A stretch of DNA of 21,367 nt, from the NCBI GenBank assembly GCA_964426355.1, contig CAYRRA010000070.1, forward strand, positions 1 to 21,367. The letters are read 5' to 3'. The notes beneath the pieces are model-generated. The model was not told where the DNA came from. It did no database searches and saw only the letters and a program-made list of their open reading frames with translations. Below are positions 14,537 to 21,367 of this stretch, in pieces; the first letter of the stretch is position 1, and each line of letters begins with the position of its first letter. Made by a program: the position numbers and the translations under genes. Source of the stretch: JAJFTV01 sp964426355 (GTDB lineage: Bacteria > Chloroflexota > Anaerolineae > Anaerolineales > Anaerolineaceae).

Positions 14537-15748
14537 TCAAGTTGGCTTTTCCAATTCTGCGTCCTGATTTGAGTTCAATTGCACAAAGAAGACGTACAAA
14601 CCCAGTAACAGAACAAACAAAACAAACAGGCACACCGGAATAACCTCCAGTGAAAAACGCTCCGCCAGCACACCCACTAACCCGGGGATCAAAGATGCAC
14701 CCACCCCAGCCGCACCCATTTGCATACCAATGGTGTTGGCAGCAAAGCGCATTCCAACCCGCCGGCTGGTGCCAGAGACCAGCCCCGGAAAGATCGGCGC
14801 AATCGCAAAACCGATCAAGACGACACCCACCAGGCTGGCAGTGTTGGACGGGTTCCACCACAGCAGAATCACACCACCCAGTGCTGCCAACAGGCTGCAC
14901 AAGATCAACGTGTGCACACCCACGCGGCGCGTGTATAACCCTGCCAGCAACCTGCCAATAGTAAAGGTTCCCCAATAACTGCCTGCCCATAAGCCGGCTG
15001 TTTCAGGAGGGATCCCACGCGATTCGGTCAGCAGTGAATACGCCCAGGCACCCAGAGAAACCTCAGCACCGGCATACAGCAGAAACAAGACAACACTGAC
15101 CCATACAAACGGTTGGCGCAGGGTCTCGGAAAATGAAGTCTTGAATTCGGTTAACCGTTGCGGGTGCTCTGGTTCAGGCGAATCCGTCATCCGCTGCCAG
15201 GTGGGCAATGTCAGCGCAAACCCGGCTGCCAGCGCCAATTGAGCAGCACCTACACTCACATAACCCGCCCTCCAGGAGTCGAGAAATTTCAATCCTGCGG
15301 TCATAATGATCGGACCGAGGGTAACCCCAATGCCATAGCTGGCGTGCAGCCACTGCATCGTACCCGCCCCAAAATTTGCAGCGATATAGGTGTTCAGACC
15401 CGCATCGATTCCCCCTGCTCCCAGTCCGGTCACGAGCCCCAATAACACCAGCATCCACCAGGCGGGCACCAGGGTATAACCAACCAGAGCCGCACCGGTA
15501 GCAGCACAGCTCAATGCCAACAGCTTGCCAATCCCCAGGTGAGCCAGCAGCCTGCCGCTGGAAAAACTAGAGGTGAGGTAACCTACCATGCTCGTGAAAA
15601 GCAGCATACCCAGTGAATCAATACTGAGAGAGAAGCTTGCCCGCATAGAAGGATAGCCCACGCCTAACAAACCATCCGGCAGCCCCAGCGAGATAAAAGC
15701 GAGGTATGCCAGTAAAACCAAACCAACACGGGTTCCTGATTTTTTCAT
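14537..15748 (-). CDS. MFS transporter, FucP-like
   Basis: This 403-residue protein has about 12 hydrophobic helices in two halves of six, as in the major facilitator superfamily. The first half has AYLAFISLGLPDGLLGVGYPSMR, close to fucose/sugar permease-like proteins, and GLGAGGIDAGLNTYIA in helix 4. ASYGIGVTLGP is a further recurring element of this subfamily. No binding protein or catabolic genes lie next to it, so the substrate (a sugar or other small solute) is undetermined. It starts at ATG 15748, with AAGG nine bases upstream, 68 bp after the glycosyltransferase gene, and may share its transcript. It ends 46 bp from the convergent J-CheW gene. Confidence 0.9.
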   Translation of the reverse strand: MKKSGTRVGLVLLAYLAFISLGLPDGLLGVGYPSMRASFSLSIDSLGMLLFTSMVGYLTSSFSSGRLLAHLGIGKLLALSCAATGAALVGYTLVPAWWMLVLLGLVTGLGAGGIDAGLNTYIAANFGAGTMQWLHASYGIGVTLGPIIMTAGLKFLDSWRAGYVSVGAAQLALAAGFALTLPTWQRMTDSPEPEHPQRLTEFKTSFSETLRQPFVWVSVVLFLLYAGAEVSLGAWAYSLLTESRGIPPETAGLWAGSYWGTFTIGRLLAGLYTRRVGVHTLILCSLLAALGGVILLWWNPSNTASLVGVVLIGFAIAPIFPGLVSGTSRRVGMRFAANTIGMQMGAAGVGASLIPGLVGVLAERFSLEVIPVCLFVLFVLLLGLYVFFVQLNSNQDAELEKPT

Positions 15749-15816
15749 TGATGCAATCTACCTTGTGTTCTTTAAAGTTCAATCAGCAGGGCAGAAAGAG
15801 ACAAGCTCAATCCCCT

Positions 15817-17037
15817 TTATTCTCTCGCCAGGGGGATATTATTGCGCGTCAACAGTTCGATGAGTGGGGCGCGCTTACCCTCCGAACCAATGCCCTTATC
15901 CGTGCGGTTCCGGGCAGTATCCAGGATCAACCGGGCAGCATGCAGCGCTGAATCGGGTCGACCCATCTTCTGTGCCTGTGTTGCATATTTCTTGAGCAAG
16001 GCTCCACCCTCTGCCAGCCAATGCGAGAGCGTCTCCAGCATCTGGATCGGCGTATCGGCCATCACACCGACGCCTTTCTCCAACACGTAATCCCGGTTGC
16101 CTTCCTCCTGACCTGGGAGCATGTCAATCAGCAAAATAGGCAGACCGGCAGCCAACGACTCAGTCACAACCAATCCGCCTGCCTTGCAGACAATGGCATC
16201 GGATGCCAGCATGAACTGGGGCATATTACCGACAAAGTTATAAACCTGCGCAGGGATGTGCCAGTTAATCTGTTTCAACCGGGCATACAGCTCTTCATCC
16301 TTGCCAGCCACGGCGATCACCTGGAGGGGTCGACCGAAATGGTTGAATACATTCAGCATTTGCACCAACTGCGCCACACGGCGACTGCCAACTGCCAGAA
16401 AGGTGGGGAGATCGGGATCCCAGCCTAACTGCATGCGTAACTCGCGTTTTGTTTGCAGTGTCTGTGAAAAAACCGGAGAAACCGGGATGCCGGTAACCTG
16501 CACTTTATTCGGCGCGATGTCATTTTCCTGTGCCAGGGTTTGCACTTCAACCGTTGGCGCCAGGCACAGATCCAAATCCGGGTTGAACCAGATGTGATGT
16601 ACGTTTGCCAGGTCAGTCACCACGCTGACAAGGGGAATATGAGTGCGGGAAATGGTGTAATACGCCACCAGCGGCGCCTGGTATGCCGGGTATGTGGTAA
16701 CGATCACATCCGGGTCAATCTTACGCACCATATCGCGCATGATTTCAAACAATGATACTGTCAGCAGGCTTTCCAGGATCAGGCTGGAGACTTCGTTGTC
16801 GCTAAGATCGTAGCCCAAGCGATACAATTCGGGGACGTTGCGCACCAGGCGGTCATAATCGGCTGCGGCTTCTCGCAGAAAAAATGGTGCCCGGCGGTCA
16901 TCCAGCGGGTTAAGCAGCGTAACCTGGCATTCATCTGCATGGTACTGCTCCAAAGCCGCCACCAGTGCATTTGCTGCGCTCCGATGACCAAAACCCGTGT
17001 CAGCCGTCAATATCAGGATGCGTTTTTTCTCTTCCAT
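15817..17037 (-). CDS. GT28-family glycosyltransferase, MGDG synthase / diacylglycerol glucosyltransferase type
   Basis: This 406-residue enzyme has two Rossmann-like halves (GT-B fold). The N-terminal half opens with ILILTADTGFGHRSAANAL, whose GxGHxxAA motif is the acceptor-side signature of monogalactosyl-diacylglycerol synthase and processive diglucosyl-diacylglycerol synthase. It continues with DVIVTTYPAY and SVVTDLANVHHIWF. The C-terminal half has the nucleotide-sugar site VNFVGNMPQFMLASDAIVCKAGG and TESLAAGLPILL, with the ending GQEEGNRDYV typical of this family. It should add galactose or glucose from a UDP-sugar to a membrane diacylglycerol, making glycolipids. It could instead be a related MurG-like enzyme, but the TDLxxxHxxW motif favours lipids. 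An AAGGA ribosome binding site is nine bases before the ATG. Confidence 0.88.
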   Translation of the reverse strand: MEEKKRILILTADTGFGHRSAANALVAALEQYHADECQVTLLNPLDDRRAPFFLREAAADYDRLVRNVPELYRLGYDLSDNEVSSLILESLLTVSLFEIMRDMVRKIDPDVIVTTYPAYQAPLVAYYTISRTHIPLVSVVTDLANVHHIWFNPDLDLCLAPTVEVQTLAQENDIAPNKVQVTGIPVSPVFSQTLQTKRELRMQLGWDPDLPTFLAVGSRRVAQLVQMLNVFNHFGRPLQVIAVAGKDEELYARLKQINWHIPAQVYNFVGNMPQFMLASDAIVCKAGGLVVTESLAAGLPILLIDMLPGQEEGNRDYVLEKGVGVMADTPIQMLETLSHWLAEGGALLKKYATQAQKMGRPDSALHAARLILDTARNRTDKGIGSEGKRAPLIELLTRNNIPLARE

Positions 17038-17051
17038 CCAAAGTGTTCCTT

Positions 17052-17084
17052 AATATACGAATTACTTGTCGAGATAATTATCTC
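17052..17084 (-). promoter_or_regulatory. Promoter region with palindromic operator candidate for the glycosyltransferase gene
   Basis: The perfect 14-bp palindrome GAGATAATTATCTC occupies 17071-17084. A -10-like TATATT (17057-17052, minus strand) lies 15 bp before the ATG. The palindrome would sit across the -35 region, where a dimeric repressor would block RNA polymerase. The site is seen directly. Its use is inference. Confidence 0.45.
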
Positions 17085-17724
17085 TACAGTAGGGATTCTA
17101 CTCCAAACTACTCAAAACCCTGGAAAATCTGGTGATCCGTAATGGAGAAACGGTGATTGGGTTGAAGCAAGGCGCAGTGGCTGTTGTTGGGTTTCGAGGG
17201 GGAATTGGAACGCAGGTCAGATTGTCATCCCGAAGCGCAAGCGAGGGATCACTATTGCCCCTGCCCGGCAGGCTGCGCTGCTGTGCATAGACCGAGCGGA
17301 TTCCTCGTTCCGCTCGGAACAATAGAGTGCTCTTCAACCTTGTTCGCCGAGGGATGAATCGCATCGGCAGAAAACAGCGCGCCGCCGGGGTTTGAACCAT
17401 TACCGGATGCCCAATGAGAGCGGTGAAACCGATCGTGTTGTGGAACGCACTACCCATCACAAATGATACATTGCTCAATCACGGGTTACCTGAATCTGGC
17501 AGGTTGTAGTGGAGAGGGCAATGTTCGCAAGCCATAGCAAACCAGAAATTCCCCTAAAGAAGAGGGATTTCGAAATTTTTACACCCGGCGCAATGGGTTA
17601 AACAAATTACGGTTTACTCGTTACAGATCACAAAAGCCGAGGTACTGCACTGGTTACATCTCTCTATTTTCAACTCACCAATCTCACGATGAAGAATCAC
17701 CGTTACCGCTGCACCGCCGCCTGT
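17085..17724. other. Non-coding region with repeat-like sequence
   Basis: About 640 bp without a supported gene. A 126-codon minus-strand frame (17098-17478) has no plausible start context and looks like translated repeat. The piece TCATCCCGAAGCGCAAGCGAGGGATC (17226-17251) resembles dispersed bacterial intergenic repeats of the tcatcccgagcg...cgagggatc kind. Next comes a perfect 8-bp inverted repeat (17292-17317). A plus-strand frame around 17150-17220 encodes GFRGGIGTQVR, which faintly recalls the FKGGIGT motif of S58-family peptidases and could be a gene remnant. Near 17548-17580 an imperfect hairpin (GAAAT, CCCT / AGGG, ATTTC) is followed by five T. No tRNA or riboswitch is recognisable. 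Confidence 0.45.
17292..17317. repeat. Inverted repeat CCGAGCGG/CCGCTCGG
   Basis: Perfect 8-bp GC-rich arms are separated by 10 bases. It lies inside the repeat-like stretch of the non-coding region. A transcript in either direction would fold a stable hairpin, but no T-run follows, so REP-type repeat is a better reading than terminator. Confidence 0.55.
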
Positions 17725-18582
17725 TCACTCGCCAAATTCGCGCACGGGTGTAACCTTCACCTTGGGGTAAATCACGCCGGGGTTGGGCGGCATGGAGTTG
17801 TATACCCAATGAACGCGCACGTTGCCACAGCGCACACCGGCATGACCCCGAATCCCCTCAAAGCGCCCGCGCATGAGCACATCAGTCATATCCAGCGACA
17901 TGCCAAAAATCGCCACCTCGGCGCCCTGTGGGATGGCTCTTAAATCATCCCGGTAAACACCGCTGGAAAAGAGGATCGTTTCGCTGTCCGCCGACATTGC
18001 CTGGATGATGGGGATGATGCACGGGAAACCATCTTTGTCCAGGTATGCCAGGAATTTGAGATTGCCGATCTTGTCCATCAGGCAGCGCGTCCAGGTGTTC
18101 AGCACCGCTTCCGCCTTTCTGCAGGTCAGTTTGGCTGCCAGCAGGGTTGCGATGGATGCCAGCACGATACTGCCCATTGGCAGGCTCTCCTTGCTGGAAT
18201 ACTCTACCAGGTCGAGGTAATGTGCCGTATGCACGCCAAAATAAGCGTTGTAGCGAAACATCGGAGTGTTGTTGTAAAAATCATAATCCTTACCGGAGCG
18301 CAAAGCGTGTGTATAAGTAGCTTTTCCGCGCCAGACTTCCTTGTCCAGGTTCATAATCAGAAAGCCGGTTTTGGGGTTTGTGCGCACAAAATCATAAACC
18401 ATCCCCTCGGTGAACTGCCCCCAGACCATCTGGATGGGTGCGGCTGCCATTAACGAAGAAAGCAAGGTGATGTGCGGCGAGCCTTGCGGTGAAACCGTTG
18501 CCAGCAAACCGATCTTCATCGTCGGTTCGAAATTTTTCATATCGGCTTCTGAAAACTGGGTAAAAACTGGTTTTGTCTGCAT
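17725..18582 (-). CDS. Pyridoxamine 5'-phosphate oxidase-like (FMN split-barrel) protein in a glycyl radical cassette
   Basis: The protein has 285 residues. The first half, with MKIGLLATVSPQGSPHITLLSSLMAAAPIQMVWGQFTEGMVYDFVRTNPKTGFLIMNLD, has the pattern of the PNPOx-like split beta-barrel. These are strands that bind FMN or F420, an NP-starting helix and a GFL-strand. The second half appears to be another barrel-like unit (KFLAYLDKDGFPCIIPIIQAMSADSETILFSS, then GAEVAIFGM). The chemistry is unknown. Family members act as flavin reductases, oxidases or sensors. It is the third gene of a minus-strand unit, 29 bp after the glycyl radical activase gene, with a good AGGAGA eight bases before its ATG. 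Co-transcription suggests a reductive or protective role for the radical enzyme or processing of its product. This is inference. Confidence 0.78.
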   Translation of the reverse strand: MQTKPVFTQFSEADMKNFEPTMKIGLLATVSPQGSPHITLLSSLMAAAPIQMVWGQFTEGMVYDFVRTNPKTGFLIMNLDKEVWRGKATYTHALRSGKDYDFYNNTPMFRYNAYFGVHTAHYLDLVEYSSKESLPMGSIVLASIATLLAAKLTCRKAEAVLNTWTRCLMDKIGNLKFLAYLDKDGFPCIIPIIQAMSADSETILFSSGVYRDDLRAIPQGAEVAIFGMSLDMTDVLMRGRFEGIRGHAGVRCGNVRVHWVYNSMPPNPGVIYPKVKVTPVREFGE

Positions 18583-18611
18583 TTTCCGTTCTCCTGATCA
18601 TTGAAAGAGGG

Positions 18612-19610
18612 TCAATTGTTCGGTTTCACCGCACCGGAGGCGTTAACGATGGATGCATCGACACCCGAAGAGCAGGCGACATCGTTAAAGTACGCCAGTT
18701 CTTGCTGGCTGAGCAGCAGTGTATCCAAAAAACACCATTCGAGATCCAGCCGGCGGTATTTGTCTTTTGCCAGGTTGTTGAACGCCAGCAAGTCCCAGCG
18801 TTCTACCACGCCGCCCAGGCTGGCAATGTGCGCCCCAATGGCAGATACATTCTCCGGCGTGGCATTGGCTCCCGGAATGAGCGGGGTGCGCACCCACAGG
18901 CGCGTCTGACTGCCATTTTCGCGGATTGCATCGGCAAGGAACGCCAGGTTCTCCAGGATGCGTTCGTTGGGCTGTCCGGTGAAACGGGCATGTTTTTCGC
19001 TGTCCATCTCCTTGATATCGAAGAGGACCAGATCGGTGAACGGCAGCGCTCTTTCCAACGTCTGCCGCGAAATCAATCCGCAGGTATCCAACGCAGTGTG
19101 AATGCCTTCTCTTTTCAATCGCTGCAGGAATGCCAGCGCAAATTCCGGCTGCATCAATGGTTCACCACCGGATAGGGTTACCCCGCCGTTCTCCGATTTC
19201 TCGTAATAAGCGCGGTCTTTAAGCACTTCAGTCATCAGGTCTTCCAGCGAGATGTGCATACCGAGCATTTCCAGTGCAGCACCCGGACAGGCGTCAACAC
19301 ACAACCCGCAAGCATCACAGGTTGCACGGTTGAGCGTCATGCCCTGTTCACCCAATGCCAGGCTGCCGTGAGGGCAAACACTTAAACAGGTGCGGCAGCC
19401 GATACAGCGCGTCTCAAGCCATTGGAGCTGTGCCCGGGGAGAAATGCTTTCCGGGTTATGACACCAGGCACAGCGCAGCGGGCAGCCCTTGAAGAAAACC
19501 GTGGTGCGCAGACCGGGTCCGTCCTCGGTGGAAAGCCGCTGCAAATGCAGGGTGAATGCCTGCAAATCAGAAAGCGTAACCCGGTCGGTTGTAAGGGTTG
19601 TTGAATTCAC
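18612..19610 (-). CDS. Glycyl radical enzyme activating enzyme (radical SAM with two extra Fe-S cluster sites)
   Basis: The enzyme installs the glycyl radical on the neighbouring enzyme using a [4Fe-4S] cluster and S-adenosylmethionine. From the GTG at 19610 it has 332 residues. The radical-SAM motif KGCPLRCAWC is CxxxCxxC (Cys43, 47, 50). A ferredoxin-like insert follows, with Cys69, 72, 75, 79 and Cys98, 101, 104, 108, able to hold two additional clusters, as in dehydratase- and decarboxylase-type activases rather than short PflA. GGVTLSGGEPLMQPEF binds SAM, and the DTCG and LVLFDIK motifs are present. The reading frame extends to 19673, overlapping the upstream gene. I chose 19610 because GAGGT lies seven bases upstream and overlaps the upstream stop codon, which implies translational coupling. 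Confidence 0.93.
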   Translation of the reverse strand: MNSTTLTTDRVTLSDLQAFTLHLQRLSTEDGPGLRTTVFFKGCPLRCAWCHNPESISPRAQLQWLETRCIGCRTCLSVCPHGSLALGEQGMTLNRATCDACGLCVDACPGAALEMLGMHISLEDLMTEVLKDRAYYEKSENGGVTLSGGEPLMQPEFALAFLQRLKREGIHTALDTCGLISRQTLERALPFTDLVLFDIKEMDSEKHARFTGQPNERILENLAFLADAIRENGSQTRLWVRTPLIPGANATPENVSAIGAHIASLGGVVERWDLLAFNNLAKDKYRRLDLEWCFLDTLLLSQQELAYFNDVACSSGVDASIVNASGAVKPNN

Positions 19611-19620
19611 CGGGTCGACC

Positions 19621-21367
19621 TCACAGACGATGCGTTTCACGGGCGATGATCTCATCCTGCAGTTCTTTGCCAATCGCAGTGAAATAAGCGTTATAACCGG
19701 TCACCCGCACCAGCAGGTGGCGGTAATTTTCGGGGTGTTTCTGGGCATCCCGCAGCATATCTGCATCGATCATATTGATCTGCAAAGCCGTACCGCCATT
19801 TTCGGTATACGCCCGCAGAAAAGCCTTGAACTTGTTCTTATGTTCCGGGTCGCGCAGCAGCGAAGGGCTGAAAGTCATCGTGTGGCTGGCTCCGTTGGGC
19901 AACAGGTTGACAAATTCCTCAAAATCGCCTTGTCCTGGATCGGCTTTACCGCCCAGTACCTTTCCGACCGAATTGACGTTGGCGGTAGGACCGTTGGTAT
20001 CGGCTCCGTTGGAAGGACAGATTGCATTAGAAAGGAATTTACCCCTGGCGCGCCCATCCGGGCTGGCAGGCAGGATAAAACTATCAGCAATCCAGTAATT
20101 CCAGCTCAGCATACCGGGGCGGAAACGGCGCCCGGTGGTAGACGTGGTGTATTGCCAGGTTTCTTCGCTCCACAATTCCATCACCGCCGTTCCCATGCGG
20201 TCAGCCTCATCGTCATCGCGCCCGTACTTGGGGGCGCGGTTGAGCGCCTGTGCCTGCAACACCTCATGCCCGACCCAATTATCCTTGAGCGCCTGGATTA
20301 ATTCCGCCATACTGCAAAGCTTCTTATCAAATACCAGGTACTTAACCGCCAGCAGCGAATCGACGGTGGTGGCATAGGTCACTGCTTCGATGGTGACGTA
20401 ATTCAACTCGGCGCCGCCCTGGTTCACATCCAGCCCTTTTTCTGCGCAACCTTTCACCATGCAGGAGAGGTAAGGCGTCGGGCTGAAGCGAGCACGAATG
20501 GCATCGGTGCGGTCATATAGCTCCACAATCTTGCGGATGATAAAGCGCGTCTGGACACAGTACGCATCCCAGAACTGTTCCCAGGTTGTGAATTTGCGTG
20601 CATCGCCGGTCTCAGCGCCAACCAGGGCTGGCTTCTCGGTTTTACCGGTCATCGGGTCGGTAAACGGCAGCAAGTTGTAGCCGCCGGTGAGCGCCAGTTC
20701 CACGGCTTTCAACAAGTTCAGGTTGGCGTCCACCGTGCCGGAACGGTCGTTGCCCACCATCGTATTTTCAAGACAGCCAACCGGGGCGTATTCATGCACA
20801 TTGTCCGGGTTGATGAGGTGTTCCATACCGGATTTACGCGCCTGGCGCAGCATCCCTGCAATAGAGCGCTCATCAAAGTTGAGCAGGAAGGGAGCCCCCT
20901 GGCTGGAGGCAATCATATCGACGATTTTTTCGTAGAGCGCATCCGGGCTGCTGCGATGCAGGCGTACATTCGGTTTGGGCTCTAAGATAGGCGACATCTC
21001 ATCGATTACTTCCAGGATAGCATACGTCAGGTCATTGGTCAGGTCCTCTCCATTCTTACCCATGCCGGAAAGGGTGATGAGCTGCCCATACCCGGCGGTG
21101 ATACCCTGGTTACCGCCGGTGCGGATCATGTTATCGTAAGCGGTATTGGCGTGGATCCAAAAGCATTTGAGCATCTCCTTGCCAAACTCGCGCTGCATAC
21201 CATCCTGGATGGAACGTTGCCAGTAAGGGAAGAGATACTGGTCGATACGACCAAAGGAGAGACCGGGTCCGGGGTAGTTTTCATCGCTCATCACCAGCAT
21301 GTGCGTAAGCCAGAGGGATTGCAGCGCTTCCCAAAACATCTCAGCGGGTTCCCAGGGAACCCGTAGC
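19621..21367 (-). CDS. Glycyl radical enzyme, pyruvate formate-lyase superfamily, N-terminus beyond the window
   Basis: The visible 581 or so residues run off the window edge in an open frame, so roughly the first 200 residues of a normal 780-850 residue enzyme are missing. The internal ATG at 21339 is not the start. The active-site motif APVGCLENTM carries the thiyl-radical Cys (codon 20773-20775) followed two residues later by Glu. This is the CxE arrangement of dehydratase- and lyase-type members. True pyruvate formate-lyase has two adjacent Cys. The C-terminal radical motif is RVTGYNAYF, with the Gly codon at 19696-19698, 25 residues from the end. The substrate cannot be assigned. Candidates are diol, choline, sulfonate or hydroxyproline lyases. 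The cognate activase follows 10 bp downstream. The enzyme is oxygen-sensitive, so its presence points to anaerobic metabolism. Confidence 0.93.
   Translation of the reverse strand, partial: LRVPWEPAEMFWEALQSLWLTHMLVMSDENYPGPGLSFGRIDQYLFPYWQRSIQDGMQREFGKEMLKCFWIHANTAYDNMIRTGGNQGITAGYGQLITLSGMGKNGEDLTNDLTYAILEVIDEMSPILEPKPNVRLHRSSPDALYEKIVDMIASSQGAPFLLNFDERSIAGMLRQARKSGMEHLINPDNVHEYAPVGCLENTMVGNDRSGTVDANLNLLKAVELALTGGYNLLPFTDPMTGKTEKPALVGAETGDARKFTTWEQFWDAYCVQTRFIIRKIVELYDRTDAIRARFSPTPYLSCMVKGCAEKGLDVNQGGAELNYVTIEAVTYATTVDSLLAVKYLVFDKKLCSMAELIQALKDNWVGHEVLQAQALNRAPKYGRDDDEADRMGTAVMELWSEETWQYTTSTTGRRFRPGMLSWNYWIADSFILPASPDGRARGKFLSNAICPSNGADTNGPTANVNSVGKVLGGKADPGQGDFEEFVNLLPNGASHTMTFSPSLLRDPEHKNKFKAFLRAYTENGGTALQINMIDADMLRDAQKHPENYRHLLVRVTGYNAYFTAIGKELQDEIIARETHRL

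Noticed and set aside
17038..17130. Pho box upstream of the glycolipid synthase-like gene
   Set aside because: I looked for TTAACA-type hexamers with an 11-bp period because glycolipids often replace phospholipids at low phosphate, and found none.
17370..17410. Possible tRNA T-arm (GGTTCAAACC on the minus strand)
   Set aside because: The flanking stem does not pair over five bases, and no anticodon arm or acceptor stem could be found at the right distances.
17098..17478. 126-codon minus-strand reading frame
   Set aside because: Its product is low in normal protein character, has no recognisable domain and no ribosome binding site, and runs through the repeat-like segment (SLALRDDN-type translation typical of such repeats).
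18573..19175. 200-codon plus-strand reading frame
   Set aside because: It is antisense to the activase gene, with no domain signature.
19489..20301. 270-codon plus-strand reading frame
   Set aside because: It lies antisense within the well-supported activase and glycyl radical enzyme genes. Its Arg/Gly/His-rich product is a shadow of their codon usage.

Overview
The window looks like a chromosomal segment of a mesophilic, anaerobic or facultatively anaerobic bacterium of moderate G+C, most probably Chloroflexota, class Anaerolineae. This assignment is an inference. It rests on the style of the proteins (multi-domain GGDEF proteins, a J-domain/CheW hybrid, a short YYLH/YYFAK protein, a glycyl radical enzyme cassette), weak use of Shine-Dalgarno sequences, and the absence of proteobacterial or Firmicutes hallmarks. 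There is no rRNA, tRNA, CRISPR array, prophage or transposase that I can support.

Left part (1-5400). The tail of a LuxR-type regulator faces a type I ABC exporter (235-1995, minus). A HAD-like hydrolase follows (2145-2876, minus). Diverging from it is a visibly AT-rich two-gene cassette that I read as a restriction-modification system. It has an amino-type DNA methyltransferase with a TSPPY motif and, 20 bp downstream with its own strong ribosome binding site, a close relative of the NgoMIV/Cfr10I endonucleases with its catalytic and DNA-reading residues intact. The predicted target is GCCGGC, which contains no adenine, so the methyltransferase is predicted to make N4-methylcytosine.

Middle part (5440-9450). 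Two diguanylate cyclases converge: an Hpt-REC-REC-GGDEF protein on the plus strand and a PAS-PAS-PAS-GAF-GGDEF protein on the minus strand. Both keep GGEEF active sites and RxxD inhibitory sites.

Phosphate part (9676-13221, minus). A complete pstSCAB operon encodes a high-affinity phosphate ABC transporter. No phoU or phoBR genes are in view. In front of pstS lie four hexamers spaced exactly 11 bp apart that resemble TTAACA-type Pho boxes, followed by a TATAAT box almost touching the start codon. This is the clearest regulatory signal in the window. PstB has a serine where the Q-loop glutamine normally sits.

Right part (13406-21367). A small conserved-looking 64-residue protein with a strong terminator comes first. 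It is followed by an unusual J-domain plus CheW-domain protein, an MFS transporter and a GT28-type diacylglycerol glycosyltransferase-like enzyme behind a palindromic promoter. Next is about 640 bp of apparently non-coding DNA containing repeat-like sequence. The last unit is a glycyl radical cassette: the enzyme (cut by the window edge), its radical-SAM activase, and a flavin split-barrel protein, transcribed together on the minus strand.

Taken together, the window mixes nutrient uptake, signalling through c-di-GMP and a possible chemotaxis-like adaptor, anaerobic radical chemistry, and an acquired restriction system. The points most worth testing are the Pho-box array, the J-CheW fusion and the NgoMIV-type endonuclease paired with an amino-methyltransferase.
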